Source: an uncultured Bacteroidales bacterium (lineage in GTDB: Bacteria > Bacteroidota > Bacteroidia > Bacteroidales > Paludibacteraceae). Taken from it: 64,000 bases of DNA. The position numbers were made by a program, and so were the translations under genes. A model generated the notes under the pieces. The model was not told where the DNA came from. It saw only the letters and a list, made by a program, of their open reading frames with translations, and did no database searches. This document shows, one piece after another, positions 32,933 through 41,865 of the stretch (positions within the stretch are counted from its first letter, which is position 1; every line of letters begins with the position of its first letter). Where the stretch lies: positions 1 to 64,000 of the forward strand of contig UQNE01000006.1 in assembly GCA_900542355.1 (NCBI GenBank), in the 5' to 3' direction.

Positions 32933-33462
32933 AGCGGAGCCGCATGCAAGGCTTGAATAATCTCACCTTGTTTCAGCAGTGTATGCACATCTTCTTTGCT
33001 CATAATGTGTACATGAATATCCTCTGTGGCTTCTTGATGTTGTTCGCACGCCTTCTCCACTCCTGTGGCTAAGAAGGTGTAACTCAGGTTGTTATGATTA
33101 CCCGGATTGGGCGACAATACCATAAACTGCTGCCATTCGCCCCCCTCATAACCGGTTTCCTCACTCAGTTCGCGTCGTGCAGCCTCCAGAGGTGTCTCGC
33201 CCGGGTCGATGACACCCGCTACCAATTCGTAGTGGGTCTCGCCCAAGCCGTGGCGATACTGGTCTTCCATCACCATTTGTCCGTCTTTGGTGATAGCAAT
33301 CACATTAATCCAACATGGAAACTCCATAACGAAATAGGTCGGGAGCACTGCCCCATTGGGTAGTTTCACCGTATCTTGACGGATATTCAACCAAATACCT
33401 TTGCTGAGCAGTTTCTCACTACTCAACACTTTCCATTTGCGGTTTTCCAACTTCTCTATCAT
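32902..33462 (-). CDS. Nudix hydrolase, ADP-ribose pyrophosphatase type
   Basis: Hydrolyses a nucleoside diphosphate linked to another group, probably ADP-ribose or a sugar nucleotide; cytosolic. The protein is 186 aa. A complete Nudix box spans residues 83-105, with Gly83, Glu89 and the REL..EETGY metal-binding helix. The N-terminal strand pattern and the Gln-Tyr-Arg before the box (EDQYRHGLGE) fit the NudF-like subgroup. Its start overlaps the 3' end of the MATE gene by 44 bases, so it belongs to the MFS-MATE transcription unit. Confidence 0.92.
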   Translation of the reverse strand: MIEKLENRKWKVLSSEKLLSKGIWLNIRQDTVKLPNGAVLPTYFVMEFPCWINVIAITKDGQMVMEDQYRHGLGETHYELVAGVIDPGETPLEAARRELSEETGYEGGEWQQFMVLSPNPGNHNNLSYTFLATGVEKACEQHQEATEDIHVHIMSKEDVHTLLKQGEIIQALHAAPLWKYFAQNPL

Positions 33463-34798
33463 ATACTTTTTTCCATTTGAAAGTCAGATACATACTGCGC
33501 ACTATCAAGTGAGCAAAATAGCCGATATATAGTGCCTGCGCACCTACCGAACCATTGCTTGCCCAATAAGTCAGTACAAAGGCTATTGCAGCAAAAATCA
33601 TACCATTACGAATCTCTTTGCCCGCTGTGGCACCCACAAAAATACCATCCCACATAAATGCCAACGCCGAGACCACCGGCATGGCAATCAGCCAACCCAT
33701 ATACGCCTCGGCTGCTGCCAACACCGACTTATCTGATGTGAGCAATCGGATACACCCTTCGCCCTCTGCTAAGTACAGCATCGAGAACACCCCGCCGACG
33801 CCTAACGACCACAAGAAAAGTATGCGAACGGCAGTTTTGAGCATTTGCGGTTGCCTTTCGCCGACATACCGCCCCGCCAAAGCCTCACCGGCGTAGGCAA
33901 ATCCATCGATGAAATAGGAGAAGAGCATAAAAAGTTTCATCATTATGGCAGACACAGCCAACTCGGTATCTCCGTAGCGTGATGCCAAAGCAGTGAAGCC
34001 CACATAGACCACCATGAAACAAAGCGAACGCACAAAGAGATTACCATTGAGAATCAGCAACTTGCGCATAGAGCGGAAGTCAGCGAGTATGTGCAAAACA
34101 TCGATGTCGCACAGTATATTGCGGTACTTTGTACCCACAATCACCACTGCAACCACAAGCCCCGTGTATTGCGCAATGAGTGTCCCATACGCCACCCCTA
34201 TTGCCTCAAGCGGAGAATAGACGGCCAGGCAATAACTCGCTACGATATTCACCACATTTACCACTATATCGGTTACCATGGGACTGACGGTGTCCTGCAT
34301 GCCGATAAACCACCCCTTGAAAGCCAACAGACTGAGCGTAGCGGGGGCTGCCCAAATACGCACAAAAAAGTAGCGGCGAGCAAAGGTTGCCACCTCCGGC
34401 GAACAAGGCACACACGCCAAAACAGCGGTAACAAAAAGCCACTGTATTGCCCAAACGAGCATTGCACCTGCTATGGCAAGACCTATGCTTTGTATGAAAA
34501 GTCGACTGCATTCGCGCATATCGTTGCGCCCGAACGCTTGTGCAGTAAGTCCCGAAGTTCCAACACGCAAGAAACCAAAATTCCAATACAACAGGTCAAA
34601 AAGCATCGTGCCGATGGCTATTCCGCCGATAGCACTTGCATCCGATATATGCCCCACGATGGCCGTATCCACCAATCCGACCAACGGGATGGTGATGTTC
34701 GCCAAGATACTCGGCAGTGCCAACTGAAGAATACGACGATTCACAACTATCAACCTATTGCAAACAAATACTCCGCCTGCGATATGCAGACAGAGCAT
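33419..34798 (-). CDS. MATE family efflux transporter (DinF-like)
   Basis: Na+- or H+-driven multidrug/metabolite exporter of the inner membrane. The protein is 459 aa with about 12 membrane spans in two repeats. The family features LALPSILANITIPLVGLVDTAIVGHI and GFLRVGTSGLTAQAFG are at the N-terminus. The ATG at 34798 is used here, but the family N-terminus starts at NRRILQLALP, so the GTG at 34744 is an attractive alternative that would remove 18 residues. It lies 28 bases after the MFS gene and overlaps the Nudix gene. The substrate is unknown. Confidence 0.9.
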   Translation of the reverse strand: MLCLHIAGGVFVCNRLIVVNRRILQLALPSILANITIPLVGLVDTAIVGHISDASAIGGIAIGTMLFDLLYWNFGFLRVGTSGLTAQAFGRNDMRECSRLFIQSIGLAIAGAMLVWAIQWLFVTAVLACVPCSPEVATFARRYFFVRIWAAPATLSLLAFKGWFIGMQDTVSPMVTDIVVNVVNIVASYCLAVYSPLEAIGVAYGTLIAQYTGLVVAVVIVGTKYRNILCDIDVLHILADFRSMRKLLILNGNLFVRSLCFMVVYVGFTALASRYGDTELAVSAIMMKLFMLFSYFIDGFAYAGEALAGRYVGERQPQMLKTAVRILFLWSLGVGGVFSMLYLAEGEGCIRLLTSDKSVLAAAEAYMGWLIAMPVVSALAFMWDGIFVGATAGKEIRNGMIFAAIAFVLTYWASNGSVGAQALYIGYFAHLIVRSMYLTFKWKKVYDREVGKPQMESVE

Positions 34799-34826
34799 TT
34801 GTACGATGTATATTACTGAAATACAA

Positions 34827-36179
34827 CTACTTGCGTTCTTTAATCAGTAGTACCGATGCCGCCCCCAAGAACAGCAACGCACCCGCTACAACAAGCATAC
34901 CTGCTTGCGAGCCGACGCACAGGTTCTTCAGCAGTACCCCACCCAGCAGAGCCGCTACAATCTGCGGCAAACAGATAGTGCAGTTGAATAAACCGAGCAA
35001 TGTCCCCATGCGTTTGCTGCCCGAGATAGCGTTGGTAAAGATAGTAAACGGCAATGCCAACATAGCCGCCCATGCCGTACCAATCAATGCGTAACTCAAC
35101 CACAGCACATACTGATTATGCACAAAGAAAATCGAGACGAAACCGACACCACCGATTAGCAGCGATAAGATGTATGCACCTTTGTTGCCGATACAGTGCT
35201 CAATAGCGGGCAAGAGGGCCGCCCAAAGCAAGGAGCCTACCGCCTGAATAGCAAAGCAAACACCAACCCAGTTGCCGGCATTTTGAAATGCCTCCTCAGC
35301 GGTATTCAGTCCGTCCCAACCAAAACACTGCGAAGCAATGGCACCATTGGAATAAGTCCACATATACATAAATGCTGCCCAGCAGAAGAACTGAACTAAT
35401 CCGATAGTAACAAATGCACTGATAATGTGCTTGTTATCTGAAGCACTGCCGGTTGCCTCATCGCCTTGCGCCACCTCTTTCTTGTTCAGTCCGTGGAATT
35501 CGGCATACTCTTGCGGGTTCATCTCTTTGACGGCAAAGAATGTATATAACACGCAGAGAATCAGTATGGCTGCGCCTACATAGAACGACCATTTTACCGA
35601 GTCGGGAATCACCCCGGCAGGTGCCGTATTGGCAATACCTATCCATGTAAAGAATATCGGGAACAGATAGCCCACCAACGACCCCGCATTGCAGAGAGCC
35701 GACTGGATGGCGTATGCTGTACCTTTCTGCTCCTCATTGACCATATCGCCCACCATCATCTTAAACGGCTGCATTGCGATATTGATAGAGGTATCGAGAA
35801 ACATCAGCGAGAACAATCCGAACCACATAGCGGCGTTCAAGCCCAAGAAAAGGCTCTGTTCGAAAGTGAAATCACCGGCATTAGGCAGCAGAATCATCAC
35901 TGCCACCGCAATAACAGCACCTATCAGCAGATAAAACTTGCGTCTGCCAAACACAGGACCGAGCCAAGTCTTATCCGACAGCAGACCTATCAAAGGCTGT
36001 ATTATCATACCCATCAGCGGGGGGAGAATCCAAAAGAAACTGAGTGTGTGAGGATCTGCACCTAAGGTAGCAAAAATACGCGAGATATTTGCGCTCTGCA
36101 GGGCGTAGGCAATCTGTACGCCAAAGAAACCGAAACTCAGATTGAACAGTTGCCAAAAAGATAAATTACGCTTTTCCAT
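34827..36179 (-). CDS. MFS sugar transporter, SLC45/GPH-like
   Basis: Proton-linked sugar importer of the inner membrane. The protein is 450 aa with about 12 spans. The N-terminus NLSFGFFGVQIAYALQSANI and the loop GLLSDKTWLGPVFGRRKFY (about 64-82) are typical of the group that handles maltose- or sucrose-like sugars. There are further motifs in PFKMMVGDMVNEEQKGTAYA. A plausible promoter lies at 36238-36269. The genes downstream (MATE, Nudix) do not reveal the sugar. Confidence 0.88.
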   Translation of the reverse strand: MEKRNLSFWQLFNLSFGFFGVQIAYALQSANISRIFATLGADPHTLSFFWILPPLMGMIIQPLIGLLSDKTWLGPVFGRRKFYLLIGAVIAVAVMILLPNAGDFTFEQSLFLGLNAAMWFGLFSLMFLDTSINIAMQPFKMMVGDMVNEEQKGTAYAIQSALCNAGSLVGYLFPIFFTWIGIANTAPAGVIPDSVKWSFYVGAAILILCVLYTFFAVKEMNPQEYAEFHGLNKKEVAQGDEATGSASDNKHIISAFVTIGLVQFFCWAAFMYMWTYSNGAIASQCFGWDGLNTAEEAFQNAGNWVGVCFAIQAVGSLLWAALLPAIEHCIGNKGAYILSLLIGGVGFVSIFFVHNQYVLWLSYALIGTAWAAMLALPFTIFTNAISGSKRMGTLLGLFNCTICLPQIVAALLGGVLLKNLCVGSQAGMLVVAGALLFLGAASVLLIKERK

Positions 36180-36237
36180 CTGTCATTCAATGTATTGATT
36201 TATGGTTCATAAAGTATTGCTTTTGTCTAACTATTGA

Positions 36238-36269
36238 CAAAAGTACTGCTTTTTTCTGAGGTGCACAAG
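36238..36269 (-). promoter_or_regulatory. Probable promoter of the MFS-MATE-Nudix unit
   Basis: On the minus strand CTTG (36269-36266, 3 of 4), 20 bases, TACTTTTG (36245-36238). The ATG is at 36179. Confidence 0.6.
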
Positions 36270-36295
36270 TTTTTTCTCTTTTTTCGGAGAAAAAG

Positions 36296-36326
36296 TTTGC
36301 AGAACAAAAAAAAATAACTACCTTTG
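36296..36326 (+). promoter_or_regulatory. recQ promoter
   Basis: TTTG (36296-36299), 19 bases, TACCTTTG (36319-36326): a consensus match. The start codon is at 36467, so the leader is about 130 bases. Confidence 0.8.
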
Positions 36327-36466
36327 CACTACAAATGCCGCCCAAAACGAGCAACGGATAGTCCATTACGCCCAAAAACGAAGCGAATCACCTGTCTGTT
36401 GCGGCAAAAACACTATTCGGACAATACCGATTCGAGAAATATACACCTTATTATATATACACTTTA

Positions 36467-38650
36467 ATGAACGCTACTCATGAACAGTTGACCGAAGCAC
36501 TACAACGCTACTTTGGTTTTGACAGTTTCAAAGGTAATCAAGAGGCCATCATTCGCAATGTGATGGAAGGTAACGACACATTCGTGCTGATGCCCACGGG
36601 CGGAGGTAAGAGTCTGTGTTACCAACTGCCTTCGTTGATTATGGATGGTGTGGCGATAGTGATATCGCCTCTGATTGCGTTGATGAAGAACCAAGTGGAC
36701 GCAATGCGCAACTACTCCGACGAGCAGGGCGTTGCCCATTTTATCAACTCATCGCTTTCACGCCCCGAGATTAATGCCGTCAAAGAAGATGTATTGGCAG
36801 GTAAAACCAAACTGCTCTATCTTGCACCGGAGAGTTTGCAAAAATCGGAGAATGTGGACTTTCTCAAGAGCGTAAAAATTTCGTTCTATGCCGTAGACGA
36901 GGCGCATTGTATTTCCGAATGGGGACACGATTTTCGCCCCGAATACAGCCATATCCGCTCTATGGTGCAGCGTATCGGTAAGGCACCTATCATCGCTTTG
37001 ACCGCCACGGCTACACCTAAGGTGCAGAAAGACATTCAGAAAAACCTCGGTATGCCCGATGCAACCGTGTTCAAGAGTTCGTTCAACCGTCCGAACCTCT
37101 ATTACGAGGTACGCCCCAAGACGAAAGATGTGGATAAAGAGGTGATTAAGTATGTCCGTTCTATGGAGGGCAAATCGGGTATCATCTACTGCCTGGCGCG
37201 CAAAGAAGTAGAAGACCTGGCGCAGACCCTGGTAGTAAATGGCATTTCTGCACGCCCCTACCATGCGGGAATGGATGCGGCTATGCGTAGTGCCACTCAG
37301 GATGCTTTCCTTATGGAGGAGTGTCAAGTGATAGTAGCTACCATCGCTTTCGGTATGGGTATCGACAAACCCGATGTACGCTTTGTTATCCACTATGATA
37401 TTCCAAAATCGCTCGAAGGCTACTACCAAGAGACCGGTCGTGCGGGGCGTGATGGCGGCGAAGGGCAGTGTATCTGTTTCTATTCGCCCGACGACATCGA
37501 GCGTCTGCGCCGTTTCCACCAAGGCAAGCCCGTCAAAGAAGTGGAGATTGGCAACCAACTGCTATTTGAAACGCAGTCGTATGCTGAGTCCACTATCTGC
37601 CGACGCAAACTGCTCTTGCACTATTTTGGCGAAGAATACAACCAAGATAACTGTGGCAACTGCGACAACTGCCGCAAGACATACCGAATGATGGATGCGC
37701 AAGAGTTGCTCAGCCTCACTTTGGAAACGATTCAGCAACTGAACGAGAAATTCAAAGCCGATCATATCGTGGACATCTTGCACGGAAACAATACCGCTGA
37801 TATTCAGAGTTATAAGCATAACGAATTGGAGAACTATGGTGCGGCATCCGATGTGGACGAATCTACCCTCTACGCCATTGTTCGCCAGGCTATGCTGAGC
37901 GGTTATCTGAGCAAAGACATTGATTCGTATGGCGATCTGAAACTGACTTCTGAAGGCAAAAAATATATCCGTCGTCCGAGCCGCTTTGAAGTACCTATCG
38001 AGGTAAAGGACGAAGAAAGCGACGAGATGGAAGGCGGGGCTGTAGCATGTGCAGCAGCCGATGATGTGCTGTTCTCCATTCTGAAAGATGTACGCAAGAA
38101 AATATCCAAAAAGTGCGATGTACCGCCTTTTGTGATATTTCAAGACCCTTCGCTCGAAGCCATGGCAACCACCTACCCTATCACGATGGACGAACTGATG
38201 ACCATCCCGGGTGTAGGTGTCAGCAAAGCCAAACGATATGGCGACGAGTTCCTACGCGTCATCAAAGAGTATGTCGAAGAGAATGAGATTATCCGTCCCG
38301 AGGACTTGCGCATACGCACCGTAGCCAAAAAATCGACACGCAAAAAACAAATTATTGCGGCTATCGACCGACGCGTAGATCTCGATGACTTGGCAGAATC
38401 CAACGGAATGTCGATGGAGGAGATGCTCGATGAACTCGAAGCAATCGTATTCTCCGGCACTAAAGTGAACATCAACTATTTCATCGAAGAAGTGGTTGAC
38501 CCGGATGAGGAAGAGGAGATATACGACTATTTCAAGAATGCGGAAAGCGATGACATCAAGACCGCTATGGAAGAACTCGGCGAGGACTACTACGACATCA
38601 TTCATGTCCGCCTCGTGCGTATCAAGTTCCACTGCGACCTCGGCAACTGA
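36467..38650 (+). CDS. recQ: ATP-dependent DNA helicase RecQ
   Basis: 3'-5' DNA helicase for recombination and fork repair. The protein is 727 aa, longer than E. coli RecQ (about 610). Motif 0 (FGFDSFKGNQ), Walker A MPTGGGKS (43-50), DEAH (144-147) with HCISEWGHDFR, motif III ALTATAT, motif VI QETGRAGRDG. The zinc site is complete with Cys378, Cys396, Cys399 and Cys402. A winged helix (about 405-510) and an HRDC domain (about 535-610) follow. The last 100 residues form an acidic helical tail not found in short RecQ proteins, resembling the extra C-terminal module of other Bacteroidales RecQ. Confidence 0.97.
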   Translation: MNATHEQLTEALQRYFGFDSFKGNQEAIIRNVMEGNDTFVLMPTGGGKSLCYQLPSLIMDGVAIVISPLIALMKNQVDAMRNYSDEQGVAHFINSSLSRPEINAVKEDVLAGKTKLLYLAPESLQKSENVDFLKSVKISFYAVDEAHCISEWGHDFRPEYSHIRSMVQRIGKAPIIALTATATPKVQKDIQKNLGMPDATVFKSSFNRPNLYYEVRPKTKDVDKEVIKYVRSMEGKSGIIYCLARKEVEDLAQTLVVNGISARPYHAGMDAAMRSATQDAFLMEECQVIVATIAFGMGIDKPDVRFVIHYDIPKSLEGYYQETGRAGRDGGEGQCICFYSPDDIERLRRFHQGKPVKEVEIGNQLLFETQSYAESTICRRKLLLHYFGEEYNQDNCGNCDNCRKTYRMMDAQELLSLTLETIQQLNEKFKADHIVDILHGNNTADIQSYKHNELENYGAASDVDESTLYAIVRQAMLSGYLSKDIDSYGDLKLTSEGKKYIRRPSRFEVPIEVKDEESDEMEGGAVACAAADDVLFSILKDVRKKISKKCDVPPFVIFQDPSLEAMATTYPITMDELMTIPGVGVSKAKRYGDEFLRVIKEYVEENEIIRPEDLRIRTVAKKSTRKKQIIAAIDRRVDLDDLAESNGMSMEEMLDELEAIVFSGTKVNINYFIEEVVDPDEEEEIYDYFKNAESDDIKTAMEELGEDYYDIIHVRLVRIKFHCDLGN

Positions 38651-38857
38651 TACCCTTTCTACTTTCTCTCTATAGGAGATTGAAGAGCCGGAAGAACAGA
38701 GGGCAAAAAGCCATAGAAGAAGTGTGCATTATGTTCCTTTTTCTGTCAGAAAAATGCAACATCCTGCCACAGATTTTGTCGAAACACAGTCGAGAACTAA
38801 TCGAGACCTAAGACAAAGAAAAATAGAACATCACAAACTCATAACGGAGATAGAAAC
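38651..38857. repeat. Intergenic TCGA-unit repeat, copy D
   Basis: The core at 38771-38811 reads TTTTGTCGAAACACAGTCGA then GAACTAATCGAGACCTAAG. It shows the same 11-13 bp TCGA spacing as the other copies, with GACAAAGAAAAATAG after it. No promoter box was found before rimO. Confidence 0.7.
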
Positions 38858-40177
38858 TTGCATAAGAACGAAATAGATATCATCACTTTGGGTTGCTCCA
38901 AAAACCTTGTAGATGCCGAGCGACTGATGCACCAATTGGAATTGGCGGGCTATCGTTGTGTTCACGATGCCGAAGAACCACACGGAGAAATCGCCATCAT
39001 CAATACTTGCGGATTTATCGGTGATGCCAAGGAAGAGAGTATCAATACGATTCTCCAATTTGCAGAACGGAAGACTCGAAAAAAACTGCGCCAACTATAT
39101 GTAATGGGCTGTTTGAGTGAGCGTTACCTGCACGAATTGGAAACGGAGATCCCCGAAGTGGACAAATGGTATGGGAAATTCGATTTTATGCACTTGATAG
39201 ATGACCTAAAAGTACAACCCAAGAGCGATGAAGGCTGTGGATACAAGCGTACAATCACTACGCCGAAACACTATGCCTACATCAAAATTTCGGAAGGTTG
39301 CAATCGCTTCTGCTCCTATTGCGCCATTCCGCTCATCACGGGCAGGCACACCTCCCGCCCCATAGAGGAGATATTAGAGGAAGTGCAATGGCTTGTAGGT
39401 CAGGGAGTTAAAGAGTTTAATGTGATTGCCCAAGACCTATCCAGTTATGGTTTGGACCTATACAAAGAACATCGTCTGCCCGAACTGATCGACCGTATGG
39501 CGCAAATCGACGGTGTGCATTGGATTCGTCTCCACTACGCCTACCCTACCGATTTTCCAGACGCTTTGCTCGATGTGATGGCGCAACACACCAATGTGTG
39601 CAAATATCTGGACATTGCCCTGCAACACTGCAGCGACCACATGCTCCAACTGATGCGACGCCATATCACTCGCGCTGAACAAGACACACTCCTCGCACGC
39701 ATACGCGCACGCGTACCTAATATATGTGTCCGAACCACTCTCTTGGTGGGGCATCCGGGCGAAACCGAAGAAGACTTTGAAGAACTCAAACAATGGGTGC
39801 GCGAGATGCGTTTCGACCGTATGGGGGCCTTTGCTTACTCCGATGAGGAAGGCACTTATGCCAACCTCCACTACCAAGACGACATCCCGCAAGAAGTGAA
39901 AGATCGGCGAGTAGCAGAGATAATGGCGATTCAACAAGAAATCTCCGGCGAGTTGATGGCACAGAAAGTGGGTAAAACGATGGAGGTGGTGATTGACCGC
40001 GAAGAACCCGACTACTACATCGGACGCACCCAATTCGACTCACCCGAAGTGGATTGCGAAGTACTAATCAATAAACAAAAAACGCTGCAAGTAGGTGATT
40101 TCTACCCGATTATGATAACGCGTGCCGAAGAATTTGACCTGTATGGCACACTCGGAAAAACGGAGGATTTATGCTGA
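38858..40177 (+). CDS. rimO: Ribosomal protein S12 methylthiotransferase RimO
   Basis: Radical-SAM enzyme adding a methylthio group to an aspartate of ribosomal protein S12. The protein is 439 aa. The N-terminal UPF0004 domain carries Cys ligands in LGCSKN, NTCGF and MGCLSE. The radical SAM cluster motif CNRFCSYC has Cys148, Cys152 and Cys155. A C-terminal TRAM domain follows (about 370-435). The LGCSKNLVDAE start and overall length separate it from MiaB. The start codon is TTG at 38858, with a GGAG 9-12 bases upstream; the family N-terminus fits this start. It heads a seven-gene run with HU, HU-LysM and uvrA. Confidence 0.95.
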   Translation: MHKNEIDIITLGCSKNLVDAERLMHQLELAGYRCVHDAEEPHGEIAIINTCGFIGDAKEESINTILQFAERKTRKKLRQLYVMGCLSERYLHELETEIPEVDKWYGKFDFMHLIDDLKVQPKSDEGCGYKRTITTPKHYAYIKISEGCNRFCSYCAIPLITGRHTSRPIEEILEEVQWLVGQGVKEFNVIAQDLSSYGLDLYKEHRLPELIDRMAQIDGVHWIRLHYAYPTDFPDALLDVMAQHTNVCKYLDIALQHCSDHMLQLMRRHITRAEQDTLLARIRARVPNICVRTTLLVGHPGETEEDFEELKQWVREMRFDRMGAFAYSDEEGTYANLHYQDDIPQEVKDRRVAEIMAIQQEISGELMAQKVGKTMEVVIDREEPDYYIGRTQFDSPEVDCEVLINKQKTLQVGDFYPIMITRAEEFDLYGTLGKTEDLC

Positions 40178-40449
40178 CAAAAGACTTGATAAATAATGTA
40201 GCAGAGGCTACGGGGATGACAAAAAAACGGGCAGAAGAACTACTCAATGCCACCAATGCCGCAGTGCGAGATGCATTGCTGGAGGGGAAGTCGGTCTATC
40301 TGCAAGGACTTGGAACTCTGGAGATTAAGCAAAAGAGCGAACGCGCTTTTGTGCATCCGCGCACCGGAGAAAAGAGTACTATACCTGCGAAAAACCAACT
40401 CACTTTCAAGCCGGCAGCAAACATCAAAGACGAACTGAAAAAACTCTAA
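40171..40449 (+). CDS. HU/IHF family DNA-binding protein
   Basis: Small nucleoid-associated protein that bends DNA. The protein is 92 aa, standard for HU. N-terminal helices (MLTKDLINNVAEATGMTKKR) are followed by the beta-saddle GLGTLEIKQKSERAFVHPRTG with the arm region and the terminal helix. The start overlaps the rimO stop by 7 bases. A second HU-like protein, fused to a membrane anchor, follows after 3 bases. The two may form heterodimers, which is inference. Confidence 0.93.
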   Translation: MLTKDLINNVAEATGMTKKRAEELLNATNAAVRDALLEGKSVYLQGLGTLEIKQKSERAFVHPRTGEKSTIPAKNQLTFKPAANIKDELKKL

Positions 40450-40452
40450 CCC

Positions 40453-41865
40453 ATGGCAGACAAAATGAGCATTAGCGACCTGCGTCGTGCTGTCATGGTA
40501 CGAACGGGCGCAACCGAACAAGAAATCAGCACATTCCACAATGCGCTCAAAGAGCAGATTGTGGAGGCGCTGCGCAAAGATAAGCAAGTGAAAATCAACG
40601 GATTGGGAACATTCCGTTTGCAAGCCATTGCGCCACGCAAGAGTGTGAATATCGCCACGGGCGAGACTATCACCATCGAGGGATACAACAAACTGACTTT
40701 CGTTCCGGAAGTGAGTATCAAAGAGTTGGTCGGCAACAATCCATTACCGGAGGAGAAGCCATCACCCAAAACGCAAACCGCTAATAAACAAGCAGATAGC
40801 GCATTTGACCCTATTAAGAAATTAGGAGAGCAAGCCGACGAAATAGTGGATATTTTGGCTACTCTCGGGCAAGGTCCGAAGGCGGAGCAACCGATTGCTA
40901 CACCACAACCCGCCGAGGAAGTAGAGCAACCTGCTTCTATGCTTGAAGAAGAGATTCTTCCTACAGAAGGGGCAGAGCAACCGATTGAAGAAAGGCAACC
41001 TGCCGAAGAGGAACAACAGGAAGAACCTATTCAACCCACAGAAACTCCCCTACCCGTTTCTACCTCTGCTATTGAGGAGACATCGGAACAATCGGCAGAA
41101 TCCTTCTCGTCCGTTTCTATCCCCACCGCAGAGGAAAAACCGACGCCAACGCCGGAAACGACAGAACCGCAAGAGTCCGAACAAACAATAGAGGCGACGG
41201 AAAAAGAAACACCTATTGAAGTGGAAGTGATTGCTCCTAAACAACCACAGCAAGCCGAGGAGAAAAAAGAACCCGAAAAGACCATTGAGATAGTATCTCC
41301 CGAGACGCACCAACCGACGGCAAAAACGCAAACAACAGCCAAAGCGAAAAAAAACGAGAAACCCAAGAAAAAATACCATTTCTTGCGTGATACACTTATC
41401 TGTGTTTGCTGTTTGTTGCTTCTGCTCGTAGGAGGATTTATCTTCTTGCGTGAGGCACTCAGCCAATGGGTAGATTCGCTCAATAATGGTTCCTCCGCCA
41501 ACACCGAGGTAGCAATCATACCAGCCGATACAGTCGCTACCACTATTGCCGATACAGTCGATAGCATTGCAGTACAAGCAACACCTGCCGAGTTGATTTA
41601 CAGCGAGTTCATCACAACGGAGCAAGTCCGCGACGGCAGCCGATTAGCGCAGATTGCCCGCCGCCACTATGGGGAAGACAAAATCGATTTGTGGGTCTAT
41701 ATCTACGATGCCAACAAGGATCGGTTGAGCAATCCAAACGACATCAAAGTGGGAACAGAACTGCGAATTCCCAAACTGAGCGACCGGCAAATGGACTTGA
41801 CCGACCCTACAACGCAAGAGGAAATAAAACAACTTAAAGCACAAATACAATCGCGCACAGAGTGA
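40453..41865 (+). CDS. HU-domain protein with transmembrane anchor and periplasmic LysM domain
   Basis: Three-part protein of 470 aa. Residues 5-95 are an HU/IHF-like DNA-binding domain (VEALRKDKQVKINGLGTFRL, then PRKSVNIATGETITIEGY). Residues 96-298 are a low-complexity Pro/Glu/Gln/Thr linker. Residues 299-312 are basic, then 313-333 form one transmembrane helix (TLICVCCLLLLLVGGFIFL). Residues 388-441 are a LysM peptidoglycan-binding domain (GSRLAQIARRHYGEDKIDLW, ANKDRLSNPNDIKVGTELRIP). By the positive-inside rule the HU part is cytosolic and LysM periplasmic. The protein could hold DNA next to the cell wall. It is placed between HU and uvrA, with 3-base gap and 4-base overlap. Confidence 0.9.
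   Translation: MADKMSISDLRRAVMVRTGATEQEISTFHNALKEQIVEALRKDKQVKINGLGTFRLQAIAPRKSVNIATGETITIEGYNKLTFVPEVSIKELVGNNPLPEEKPSPKTQTANKQADSAFDPIKKLGEQADEIVDILATLGQGPKAEQPIATPQPAEEVEQPASMLEEEILPTEGAEQPIEERQPAEEEQQEEPIQPTETPLPVSTSAIEETSEQSAESFSSVSIPTAEEKPTPTPETTEPQESEQTIEATEKETPIEVEVIAPKQPQQAEEKKEPEKTIEIVSPETHQPTAKTQTTAKAKKNEKPKKKYHFLRDTLICVCCLLLLLVGGFIFLREALSQWVDSLNNGSSANTEVAIIPADTVATTIADTVDSIAVQATPAELIYSEFITTEQVRDGSRLAQIARRHYGEDKIDLWVYIYDANKDRLSNPNDIKVGTELRIPKLSDRQMDLTDPTTQEEIKQLKAQIQSRTE

Noticed and set aside
38858..40177. MiaB in place of RimO
   Set aside because: The LGCSKNLVDAE start, length and TRAM arrangement fit RimO; MiaB members carry a different N-terminal pattern.
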